A DNA stretch of 58,686 bases from an uncultured Bacteroidia bacterium (GTDB taxonomy: Bacteria > Bacteroidota > Bacteroidia > Bacteroidales > F082): the NCBI GenBank assembly GCA_902785755.1, contig CACZZO010000023.1, positions 1-58,686 of the forward strand, written 5' to 3'. The number at the start of each line of letters is the position of its first letter. The first letter of the stretch is position 1. This document shows, in pieces, positions 23,945-31,509 of the stretch. Below the pieces are notes generated by a model. It saw nothing but the letters and a program-made list of their open reading frames with translations. It made no database searches and was not told the origin of the DNA. The position numbers and the translations under genes are program-made.

Positions 23945-25984
23945 ATGAAAAAAATTACTTTTGCCTTGATGGCTTTGCTGGCTTTCTCTTTTTCACTGAA
24001 GGCTCAGCAGTATGTGTCGACGGTGCCTTCCAACAGGAACGTCATCCTCGAAGAGTTTACAGGACGAAATTGCACTTGGTGCCCCTCGGGCCATGTGATT
24101 GCCAACCAAATCATGGCTAACAACCCAGGCCGTGCTTGGGCAATCAACGTTCATGCGGGTGGTTTTTCACCTACCACTTTTCCCAATCTGAATAATCCCG
24201 CCAGTCAAGCGATTTGCTCGGGATTTGGCGTGAGCAGTTTCCCAACGGGCGTGGTGAACCGCTCGACGGCTTCTGCCATCGGTCGTGACCAATGGACGAA
24301 CCAAGCAAACAACCAGTTGAACCAAGCGTCTGAATGTAACATTGCAGGAATGGCAATCATCAATCCTGATACCCGTATTGCCACGATTACCGTTGAGGTG
24401 TATTACACGGGCAACAGCGCAGTCGACGAGAACTACCTGACTGTTGCCATGTTGCAAGACAGCATCCTCGGTTCACAAACGGGCATGAACGACAATCCAG
24501 CGCAAGTGATTGGTAACCAATACTGTCACATGCACGTCCTTCGCGACATCATCAACACGAGTGTTTGGGGAGATCCTATTTCTCCCACCACACAGGGTAC
24601 TTTGATTACACGCACCTTTGAGTATGCAATTCCTGAAAGCATCGGCAATCCCAACGGAGTTGAGGTTGACATTGACAACATTTTCTTCCTCGCATGGGTT
24701 TCGGAGCGTTTCCAAGGCACACCCACCCGTCCCATCCTGACAGGTTGCGAACTCGACATGGTACAAGGCTCAAACGAACCTATTTATCCCTCGGTTACAA
24801 GTATTACCCAAAATGGGACAACCTGCACACACACCAAAGATATTGAGGTGAGTATCCAAAACATTGGTACTGAAACTCTTAACTCGATGACTATCGTTGC
24901 CGAACTGAATGGCGAGACCTATACCACCGAATGGGAAGGGGAGTTGCCGACTTTCGGTGTGCAGAAACTTGTGATGCCTATGGAAGTTCCTTTTGGCACC
25001 TATCCTGTTGTTGTTACGGTTACTGAGGCTAACGGAGTGTCACAATCCCATAGCGGTACGGGCAGTATCACTTGCCTTGAATGGGAAGACCTTGAGATTG
25101 AAGGCGATGAGGAAGAACTGAGAATTGATTTGATGCAAGACAAGTTTGGCAACCATATTACTTGGGAAGTCACCGCTTCTGATGGCACTTTGCTTGGCTC
25201 AGGCGGCCCTTATAACATGCTTGCAGCGGGTTCAGGTACCCAACTCCACATTGAGTATGTCACGGTTCCCGTCAACGAATGTGTCAAGTTCACCATCAAC
25301 GACCAGATGGGCAACGGTATCTGCTGTTCATACGGCCACGGCTATTACCTTGTCAAGGATAGCCACGGCAATGTGATTTTTGGTGATGAGGATGATGGTG
25401 AATTTGGTGCGACGGCCTCCCACTTGATTTCGGTCAAAGGCCAGCAGACGAATGTCGAAGTCGGCGAAACCGAAGTGTTCAATGTCGATTACAACCATGC
25501 GGAATTCATGTCGTCATTGACCTATGATGGCTATCCTGATGAGGTCGGCTTTGTCTGCCAAAAGGTGACGAGTCCCGATCCGATTATCGTGCATGGCATT
25601 CTCAACGAATTCAAGAAGATTCTCGGCATGACTGACGAGCTTGAACCTTCGAGCATTTATATGGTGAGAGCTTACGCCATCGTCAATGGTCAGACCTTCT
25701 ACGGCAGCGAGTCCACGTTCCAAACCGAAACGGTAGGCGTTGGCGAACTTGAAAACAGCCTGAAACTCTATCCCAACCCGACCGCCAATGTGCTGAACAT
25801 TGAAGGCGAAGGATTGACGAGTGTTGAGGTTTACAATACTGTTGGCCAGCGTATTATGGCTCAGGAAGTCAATGGCAACAAGGCTCAGGTCAACACTGAG
25901 TCTTTGAACAACGGCATGTATTTCATCCGTATTCTTGCCAACGACGGCTCCGTGCTGAACCGCACATTCTCAGTCGCCCGTTAA
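23945..25984 (+). CDS. Omp28-like thioredoxin-fold protein with T9SS signal
   Basis: A 679-residue secreted protein. It has a signal peptide (cleavage near LKAQ, residue 21), then an Omp28 domain with a thioredoxin-like CTWC (Cys43, Cys46) in EEFTGRNCTWCPSGH. Immunoglobulin-like segments and a Cys-rich NGICCSYGHGYYLV region follow. The last 80 residues are a type A T9SS sorting domain (LKLYPNPTANVLNIEG to the end). It should pass the outer membrane through T9SS and be attached to the surface. Omp28 of Porphyromonas is a related surface protein. A redox function is possible but unproven. Confidence 0.9.
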   Translation: MKKITFALMALLAFSFSLKAQQYVSTVPSNRNVILEEFTGRNCTWCPSGHVIANQIMANNPGRAWAINVHAGGFSPTTFPNLNNPASQAICSGFGVSSFPTGVVNRSTASAIGRDQWTNQANNQLNQASECNIAGMAIINPDTRIATITVEVYYTGNSAVDENYLTVAMLQDSILGSQTGMNDNPAQVIGNQYCHMHVLRDIINTSVWGDPISPTTQGTLITRTFEYAIPESIGNPNGVEVDIDNIFFLAWVSERFQGTPTRPILTGCELDMVQGSNEPIYPSVTSITQNGTTCTHTKDIEVSIQNIGTETLNSMTIVAELNGETYTTEWEGELPTFGVQKLVMPMEVPFGTYPVVVTVTEANGVSQSHSGTGSITCLEWEDLEIEGDEEELRIDLMQDKFGNHITWEVTASDGTLLGSGGPYNMLAAGSGTQLHIEYVTVPVNECVKFTINDQMGNGICCSYGHGYYLVKDSHGNVIFGDEDDGEFGATASHLISVKGQQTNVEVGETEVFNVDYNHAEFMSSLTYDGYPDEVGFVCQKVTSPDPIIVHGILNEFKKILGMTDELEPSSIYMVRAYAIVNGQTFYGSESTFQTETVGVGELENSLKLYPNPTANVLNIEGEGLTSVEVYNTVGQRIMAQEVNGNKAQVNTESLNNGMYFIRILANDGSVLNRTFSVAR

Positions 25985-26005
25985 TCAAGCCGACTGACTG
26001 AAACT

Positions 26006-26037
26006 GAAAAAGCCATCTCAATCGAGGTGGCTTTTTT
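26006..26037 (+). terminator. Terminator between Omp28 and pyrF
   Basis: GCCATCTC (26012-26019), loop AATC, GAGGTGGC (26024-26031), flanked by A and T runs, so it could work for both convergent genes. Confidence 0.85.
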
Positions 26038-26062
26038 CGTTTTAGCATGGGTAGGGTGGGGA

Positions 26063-26890
26063 TTAAACCAATCCTTTCTCCTTCAGCAATTCGGACATTT
26101 GTTGCTGCAACTTCTTCGCTTCCTCGCCGGCGCGCACGGCAAAGTCACTGCCGTTGGAGGCATAGATAATCCCTCTCGACGAATTGACGAGCAAGCCACA
26201 TTCGTCGTTCAAGCCGTTGTGGGCCACAGCCTGCAAGTCGCCGCCTTGCGCACCCACACCGGGAACGAGGAAGAAATAGTCGGGCAACATCTTGCGGATT
26301 TCTCCCAATTCTTCAGGATGCGTCGCGCCAATGACGAACATCATCTGTTCTGAAGTGGCCCAAGTGGTGGCGGTTTGCAGCACTTGTTGGTGCAACATCC
26401 TTTCACCGACATTCAAGTATTGGAAATCCTGCGAGCCTTTGTTGGAGGTCAAGGCCAAAAGGACGACCCATTTGTCCTCGAAGTTGAGGAAAGGTTCGAC
26501 GGAGTCTTTGCCCATATAAGGTGCCACGGTCAGGGCATCGGCGTTCAAGGTGTTGAAGAAGGCCTTGGCGTAGTTGGCAGAGGTGTTCCCGATGTCGCCG
26601 CGCTTGGCATCGGCGATGATGAAAATGTCGGGGTGGTTGTTCTTGATGTATTGGATGGTGCGCTCAAGGCTCAGCCAACCTTTAGCGCCATACACCTCGT
26701 AGAAAGCCGTGTTGGGTTTGTAGGCCACTGCAAATTCGGCGGTCTTGTTGATAATCTGTTTGTTGAACTCAAAGACAGGGTCTTCCAAAGCCAACAATTC
26801 CTGTGGAATCTTGTTAATGTCGGTGTCCAACCCGACACAAAGGAAGGACTGCTTTTTCTTGATTTGCTCGAATAATAGGTGTTTGTTCAT
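26063..26890 (-). CDS. pyrF: Orotidine 5'-phosphate decarboxylase, type 2
   Basis: A 275-residue enzyme for the last step of UMP synthesis. The catalytic signature [15 protein letters not shown] is intact and the length fits the type 2 group. Its ATG overlaps the stop of the adenine methyltransferase gene (ATGA, 26887-26890). In Bacteroidota pyrF normally follows prfA, so the restriction-modification genes stand between these two neighbours and pyrF is now translationally coupled to the methyltransferase. Confidence 0.95.
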   Translation of the reverse strand: MNKHLLFEQIKKKQSFLCVGLDTDINKIPQELLALEDPVFEFNKQIINKTAEFAVAYKPNTAFYEVYGAKGWLSLERTIQYIKNNHPDIFIIADAKRGDIGNTSANYAKAFFNTLNADALTVAPYMGKDSVEPFLNFEDKWVVLLALTSNKGSQDFQYLNVGERMLHQQVLQTATTWATSEQMMFVIGATHPEELGEIRKMLPDYFFLVPGVGAQGGDLQAVAHNGLNDECGLLVNSSRGIIYASNGSDFAVRAGEEAKKLQQQMSELLKEKGLV

Positions 26891-27489
26891 ATTGCTATCT
26901 TTTGATTGTCAAAAATGGATAATTCAAGGGCTTCGTTGCCAATTTTCCTTGATTTCAGGTCGGTTATATCCACCACTGCCCCATATTCCATGAATGTGGC
27001 GCGAAATCTGTCCAGTTGGTTGCCCCAATAAACCAAGCAACAAGCCATCGGGGCACCTTTGCCGCCGTCAAGTCCGTCAACAAGGAAACGCAATCTCGTG
27101 TCGTAAAGGAAACAGATGGCGGTAGCCTTGCCAAAGACATATTGTTTCCAATGTCCGGTGTTCGTTGCAACAGGAACTAATGCTATAACCTCCGAACCAT
27201 ATATATTGTGTGAGAGGCAACACTTTGCCAACCAGTTTTTTATGGTCGTTCCCCTTTCTTTGTCCGAACCGTATGGCGGATTGACATAGATGGTTTCGAA
27301 GTTCCATTCTTCCTTCAAACCATCATGTTCGGGAAGGCGAAACTCTGTTTCCGCATGGACAATGGAGTGTTCGTTTGAACAAGGGTCAAGGTGAATAATC
27401 CCGTTCCAAAAACGCTTGATGGCGTTCACATATTTTGGCGGGGTACACCAACTTTGGCTTTGTGTATTGACATGTCTGCCTGCGGTCAT
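26887..27489 (-). CDS. DNA adenine methyltransferase, phage Dam type
   Basis: A 200-residue methyltransferase of the phage-type DNA N6-adenine family. TPPKYVNAI opens the fold, LDPC (34-37) occupies the cofactor-proximal position, and NPPYG (70-74) is the catalytic motif [14 protein letters not shown] follows. It starts by an ATGA overlap with the preceding putative endonuclease gene and ends by an ATGA overlap with pyrF. I take it as the protective half of a restriction-modification pair; the recognition sequence is unknown. Confidence 0.85.
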   Translation of the reverse strand: MTAGRHVNTQSQSWCTPPKYVNAIKRFWNGIIHLDPCSNEHSIVHAETEFRLPEHDGLKEEWNFETIYVNPPYGSDKERGTTIKNWLAKCCLSHNIYGSEVIALVPVATNTGHWKQYVFGKATAICFLYDTRLRFLVDGLDGGKGAPMACCLVYWGNQLDRFRATFMEYGAVVDITDLKSRKIGNEALELSIFDNQKIAI

Positions 27490-28607
27490 AGCAAATCCTC
27501 CCATTTTTTGTTAGCCAGTTTCGACAAGGTGTCTTTCAATACTTGCAAGGATTTGCCTTCTGGTGAAATGATGTTGAACCAACGCTCAATTTCGTCGATG
27601 TGGTCAGAAAAATAGTTGCACAATGCCTGATGAGCAGCATGATTTATCTTGGTTTTAGTGAAAGTATTGGCTTTTTTGCCTTCCTTATAACTGTTCAAAA
27701 ATGCGTTCTGAACAGACTTGTATTCTATGCAAGGCTCTAATAACAAGTCGGTTATGAATTGCGCCAAACCTTCATCTGTCAGGAACAAAAGCCAGTCGTA
27801 TGATTGTGCCAAAACCTTCAGTTCCTTGTTTTGGTCTTCGGAAGTGAACCAGTTTCCATGGTTGCTGACCACTCCGACGGACAAGGTGAAATTCTCCAAA
27901 AGTTTGATGTCGTCACTATTGATGATTTCTTCCAAAAGGTCAGTGTAAGGTTTGATGAGGGCTTTCCCGTTTTTGTAAATTATTCCAAATTTCTCTCCTT
28001 TGTCGTTCCTGATTTTCTGAAGTGAGGAAGTCGTTTGGGCAACATACGCGCCTTGCTTGGCTTTTTCGATGGTTTGCGGGCCTTTTTTGTTGCCTTCCTC
28101 AACCCCAACGCGCTTACATTCCACCATCGCGTAGGGATTTGCTATTTGCCAATTTGTCGTGATAGTAATTTCATTTTCAGTTAGTTGCTCAATGTTGGCA
28201 ATGATGACCAAAGAGTTGTTTTCTGCAATCACGCATGAGTTTTTCAAAGTCAAATCCTTGTCAATGAGCATATTGTTTTTGGTGACAAAGTCATCGCTCA
28301 AATTCAGTGATTTCGCGACGCTTTTTGCGCTTATTCTATCTGTGTTTTTTTGCGTGAGGGTGCTTCTCTTGATGATGGGATGTAAGGTGAATTCAACATT
28401 ATGAGTAATGGATGAATTGCCATATTCGGCAAGTTTCCTCTCGATGGAAATGCAGTCGACCAAATCCCATTCCCTTAAAAGATAGTAAGTTATGATTTCG
28501 ATAAGCGTTCCCAAAGCCCTTCCAGCGGCTTTTTTTGAATCTTTGGTATGGGCAAACACTTTCTCGCTCAATGCTTTTTGTAATGTGTCGATGGATTTGT
28601 AACTCAT
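27486..28607 (-). CDS. Putative type II restriction endonuclease
   Basis: A 373-residue protein with a PD-(D/E)xK-type core: VECKRVGVEEG (Glu163, Lys165) preceded by a hydrophobic strand, and an early AAGRALGTLIEIITYYLL helix. The conserved-looking GPQTIEKAKQGAYVA follows the nuclease motif. Adjacency to an adenine methyltransferase through an ATGA overlap supports a restriction role. The gene is clearly more AT-rich than prfA and pyrF, a sign of transfer. It begins 11 bp after the prfA stop with no promoter of its own that I can see. Target sequence unknown. Confidence 0.75.
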   Translation of the reverse strand: MSYKSIDTLQKALSEKVFAHTKDSKKAAGRALGTLIEIITYYLLREWDLVDCISIERKLAEYGNSSITHNVEFTLHPIIKRSTLTQKNTDRISAKSVAKSLNLSDDFVTKNNMLIDKDLTLKNSCVIAENNSLVIIANIEQLTENEITITTNWQIANPYAMVECKRVGVEEGNKKGPQTIEKAKQGAYVAQTTSSLQKIRNDKGEKFGIIYKNGKALIKPYTDLLEEIINSDDIKLLENFTLSVGVVSNHGNWFTSEDQNKELKVLAQSYDWLLFLTDEGLAQFITDLLLEPCIEYKSVQNAFLNSYKEGKKANTFTKTKINHAAHQALCNYFSDHIDEIERWFNIISPEGKSLQVLKDTLSKLANKKWEDLL

Positions 28608-28618
28608 AATGGCTTGAT

Positions 28619-29722
28619 CTACATTATTTCTTCTTTCAGTCTTTCAGCATTTTCCGCCATTTGCAAACGGTTAATAATCTCATCCAAATCGCCATCCATG
28701 ACGGCAGCAAGGTTATAGACCGTCAAACCTTCCACGCGGTGGTCAGTGACGCGGCCTTGAGGGTAGTTATAGGTGCGGATTTTCGCCGATCGGTCGCCAG
28801 TCGAGACCATAGTCTTGCGCTTGGCGGAGATGTCGCTGATGTATTTCTGGTATTCCATGTCGTAGATGCGTGTGCGCAGTCGCGCCAATGCCCGTTCACG
28901 GTTCTTGGGTTGGTCGCGGGTCTCTGTGCATTCGATGAGGATTTCTTGCATTTCGCCCGTGTTGGGATTCTTCCACATATAGCGCAGACGCACGCCCGAC
29001 TCCACTTTATTCACGTTCTGCCCACCAGCGCCACTTGAGCGAAAGGTGTCCCACTTGATTTCGCCCTCGTTGATTTCCACGTCAAATTCCTCGGCTTCGG
29101 GCAACACGGCCACCGAAGCGGCAGAGGTGTGGATGCGACCTTGGGTCTCGGTCTTGGGCACACGCTGCACGCGGTGAACACCCGACTCGAATTTCAAAAT
29201 GCCGTAGCAGCCGTTGCCCGTCACGGTGAAGTCGATTTCCTTGTAGCCGCCGCTCGCGCCTTCGCTCACGCTGGTCACTTCGACCTTCCAGCCACGGTTT
29301 TCGCAGAATTTGCTGTACATTCGGAACAGGTCGCCGGCAAAGAGGCAGGCTTCATCGCCGCCCGTGCCCGCGCGGATTTCCATGATGGCGTTTTTGCTGT
29401 CTTGCGGGTCTTTGGGAATCATCATCACACGGATGTCTTGCTCCAACTGCTCGATGCGCGTTTGGGCGATATCCAATTCCTCTTGGGCCATCTTGCGCAT
29501 TTCCTCGTCCTTCTCAGTGGCAAGGATTTCGCGGGCTTCTTCCATGTTGGCTTTCAGCGTCTTGTATTCCTTGAAGGCCATGACGATTGGCTCCAAGTCC
29601 TTATAGTCCTTGTTGAGCTTCACGAACTTTTTCATGTCGGAAGCCACGGCAGGGTCGGCGAGTTGTTCGCCCATTTCCTCCCAGCGGTGTTTGATCGTTT
29701 CTAATTTTTCGGTGATGTCCAC
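28619..29722 (-). CDS. prfA: Peptide chain release factor 1
   Basis: A 367-residue factor that recognises UAA and UAG and triggers peptide release. The catalytic GGQ lies in SSGAGGQNVNKVES and the codon-recognition loop reads VPKTETQGRIHTS (PxT). The frame is open further upstream, but family length and alignment (ITEKLETIKHRWEE) support a GTG start at 29722. A -7 box TACCTTTG precedes it by 18 nt. A perfect 15-bp inverted repeat lies just upstream of that box. Confidence 0.95.
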   Translation of the reverse strand: MDITEKLETIKHRWEEMGEQLADPAVASDMKKFVKLNKDYKDLEPIVMAFKEYKTLKANMEEAREILATEKDEEMRKMAQEELDIAQTRIEQLEQDIRVMMIPKDPQDSKNAIMEIRAGTGGDEACLFAGDLFRMYSKFCENRGWKVEVTSVSEGASGGYKEIDFTVTGNGCYGILKFESGVHRVQRVPKTETQGRIHTSAASVAVLPEAEEFDVEINEGEIKWDTFRSSGAGGQNVNKVESGVRLRYMWKNPNTGEMQEILIECTETRDQPKNRERALARLRTRIYDMEYQKYISDISAKRKTMVSTGDRSAKIRTYNYPQGRVTDHRVEGLTVYNLAAVMDGDLDEIINRLQMAENAERLKEEIM

Positions 29723-29740
29723 GGTTTTAGAATTGTTGGG

Positions 29741-29748
29741 CAAAGGTA
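29741..29748 (-). promoter_or_regulatory. -7 box for prfA
   Basis: TACCTTTG on the - strand, 18 nt before the GTG start; this also supports that start. Confidence 0.7.
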
Positions 29749-29752
29749 CAAA

Positions 29753-29795
29753 ATTATTGGCGAAAATCGGTGTTTTGCCAATTTTCGCCAATAAT
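29753..29795. promoter_or_regulatory. Perfect 15-bp inverted repeat at the prfA promoter
   Basis: ATTATTGGCGAAAAT (29753-29767) and ATTTTCGCCAATAAT (29781-29795) pair perfectly around a 13-nt loop. The element lies 4 bp upstream of the prfA -7 box, across the expected -33 region, and downstream of the small lipoprotein gene. It could be an operator or a weak terminator. Confidence 0.75.
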
Positions 29796-29819
29796 TGTTC
29801 TTGGCTAAGTCGGTTTAAC

Positions 29820-30230
29820 TTATTCAACTGGCGTAGTAAAACAAATGTCTTCACCAAATACAGTCTGTGCGCCCCAAAAAATTGCAAATGCCCTGAAGTG
29901 ATACTCAATATTTGGCTCCAGCCCAGGAATCATCCATTCAAAAGGACGGGGAAGCGAAAGGTCAGGGTGATAGTTGATATCCTGTTGCACAACAAGGTAC
30001 ATTTCGGACATGTCAGGATTAGGGTTCTTTCCCAAACAGTAACCGTATGCCTCAAGTTCATCAAGATTCTTGTCAAGCGATTTGATGGTGCCGGTAATTT
30101 TTGCATGATGTGCATTAACAATTTCCGGCTGATTGGTTTTGATGGTGACTTTTTCACCGTTTTTGTTGCAACTTGTGAATCCGAAAATGAGCAAAATGCC
30201 CATTAAGACTAAAAACTTTGATTTGTTCAT
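29820..30230 (-). CDS. Small lipoprotein with fibronectin III-like domain
   Basis: A 136-residue protein with lipobox FTSC (Cys21). The remainder looks like one fibronectin type III-like beta domain: HHAKITGTI near the start, ending in GLEPNIEYHFRAFAI and FTTP. No catalytic features are seen. It sits between purM and prfA. Function unknown; it is probably anchored in the outer membrane. Confidence 0.8.
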   Translation of the reverse strand: MNKSKFLVLMGILLIFGFTSCNKNGEKVTIKTNQPEIVNAHHAKITGTIKSLDKNLDELEAYGYCLGKNPNPDMSEMYLVVQQDINYHPDLSLPRPFEWMIPGLEPNIEYHFRAFAIFWGAQTVFGEDICFTTPVE

Positions 30231-30253
30231 GATGTTTATGATTTGTAGGTTGT

Positions 30254-31417
30254 TTAATACTCAAATGTTCCAAACCCGCTCTTAATCGTCAATCTCTTTT
30301 GCTCCGAAGTTTCCACATGCCCAATAATCTGACTTTCAATATTGAACGCTTTTGCAATAGCAATCATCTCATTGGCAGCCTTTTCGTTGGTGTAAATCTC
30401 CAAGCGGTGGCCCATGTTGAAAACCTTGTACATCTCGTGCCAGTCGGTGCCCGAAGCCGCTTGAATCATTCGGAACAAGGGCGGCAACGCCAGCATGTTG
30501 TCTTTCACAATGTGCAGTTTGTCAACGAAGTGTAGCACTTTGGTCTGCGCTCCGCCGCTGCAATGGATGATGCCGTGGATCTGTTTGCGGAATTCCTTCA
30601 GAATCGGAATCATCAGCGGGGCGTATGTGCGGGTGGGCGAGAGGATGAGCTTGCCCACGTCCACGCCTGGGACTTCGGTCGGGTCGGTGAGTTTGTGCGG
30701 ACCAGAATAGACCAAATCTTTAGGGATGCTGTGGTCGTAGCTTTCGTTGTATTTCTCTGCAAGATAATGGTTTAGCATATCGTGGCGGGCCGAGGTGAGG
30801 CCGTTGCTGCCCATGCCGCCATTGTAGCTGTCCTCGTAGGTGGCTTGCCCGTAGGAGGCAAAGGCCACGATGACATCATTCGGCTGTATGTTGTTCTCAA
30901 TCACTTCGTCGCGGCGGATGCGTGTCGTCACGGTGCTGTCCACGATGACGGTGCGCACCAAGTCGCCCACGTCGGCGGTCTCACCACCGGTCAGATAGAT
31001 GCCGATACCGAGTTTGCGCAACTTCTCCAAGAAATGCTCCGTTCCGTTAATCAAGGCGGAAATCACCTCGCCCGGAATCAGGCTCTTGTTGCGCCCGATG
31101 GTGGAGGAGAGCAGCATGTTGTCGGTCGCGCCCACGCAGATGAGGTCGTCGGTGTTCATCACCACGGCGTCTTGCGCCACACCTTCCCACACGCTCATAT
31201 CGCCTGTCTCTTTCCAATAGAGGTAGGCCAATGAGGATTTCGTTCCCGCGCCATCGGCGTGCATGATATTGCAATAGAGCGGGTCATGGCCGAGGATGTC
31301 GGGGATGATTTTGCAGAAAGCGTTGGGATACAAGCCCTTGTCGAGGTTCTTGATGGCGTTGTGGATGTCTTCCTTTTCGGCTGAAACGCCGCGTTGAGCA
31401 TATCTTTGGTTGTCCAT
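30254..31417 (-). CDS. purM: Phosphoribosylformylglycinamidine cyclo-ligase
   Basis: A 387-residue AIR synthetase of purine synthesis, closing the imidazole ring with ATP. DGAGTKSSLAYLYW and LTGGETADVGDLVRT are the typical nucleotide and dimer motifs, and HCSGGAQTKVLHFVD belongs to the C-terminal half. It heads the purM, lipoprotein, prfA, restriction-modification, pyrF block. A word-repeat hairpin lies directly upstream, separating it from the porE-like gene. Confidence 0.93.
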   Translation of the reverse strand: MDNQRYAQRGVSAEKEDIHNAIKNLDKGLYPNAFCKIIPDILGHDPLYCNIMHADGAGTKSSLAYLYWKETGDMSVWEGVAQDAVVMNTDDLICVGATDNMLLSSTIGRNKSLIPGEVISALINGTEHFLEKLRKLGIGIYLTGGETADVGDLVRTVIVDSTVTTRIRRDEVIENNIQPNDVIVAFASYGQATYEDSYNGGMGSNGLTSARHDMLNHYLAEKYNESYDHSIPKDLVYSGPHKLTDPTEVPGVDVGKLILSPTRTYAPLMIPILKEFRKQIHGIIHCSGGAQTKVLHFVDKLHIVKDNMLALPPLFRMIQAASGTDWHEMYKVFNMGHRLEIYTNEKAANEMIAIAKAFNIESQIIGHVETSEQKRLTIKSGFGTFEY

Positions 31418-31424
31418 TTTCTCT

Positions 31425-31508
31425 TTTTTACTATGGCATACGGCCTATGACTATGGCTGGCTTTCAGTGGCCAAGAGGCCATAGGCCATAGTCATAAGCC
31501 ATAGTCTA
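31425..31508. repeat. Heptad-word hairpin in the porE-purM gap
   Basis: The left arm (about 31430-31457) contains CTATGGC, ATACGGC, CTATGAC, TATGGC. The right arm (about 31477-31505) contains GGCCATA twice, GTCATAA and GCCATAG. The arms pair imperfectly around a 19-nt loop. The right arm ends a few bases from the porE-like stop codon (31510). The gap is 92 bp. Confidence 0.85.
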
Positions 31509-31509
31509 A

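Noticed and set aside
26887..27489. Prophage signature from the phage-type methyltransferase
   Set aside because: No structural, integrase or lysis genes are nearby; the gene is coupled to an endonuclease inside a housekeeping cluster.
28619..29908. A longer prfA frame starting at 29908
   Set aside because: The extra 62 codons cross the -7 box and the inverted repeat and match no release factor; the GTG at 29722 fits family length.
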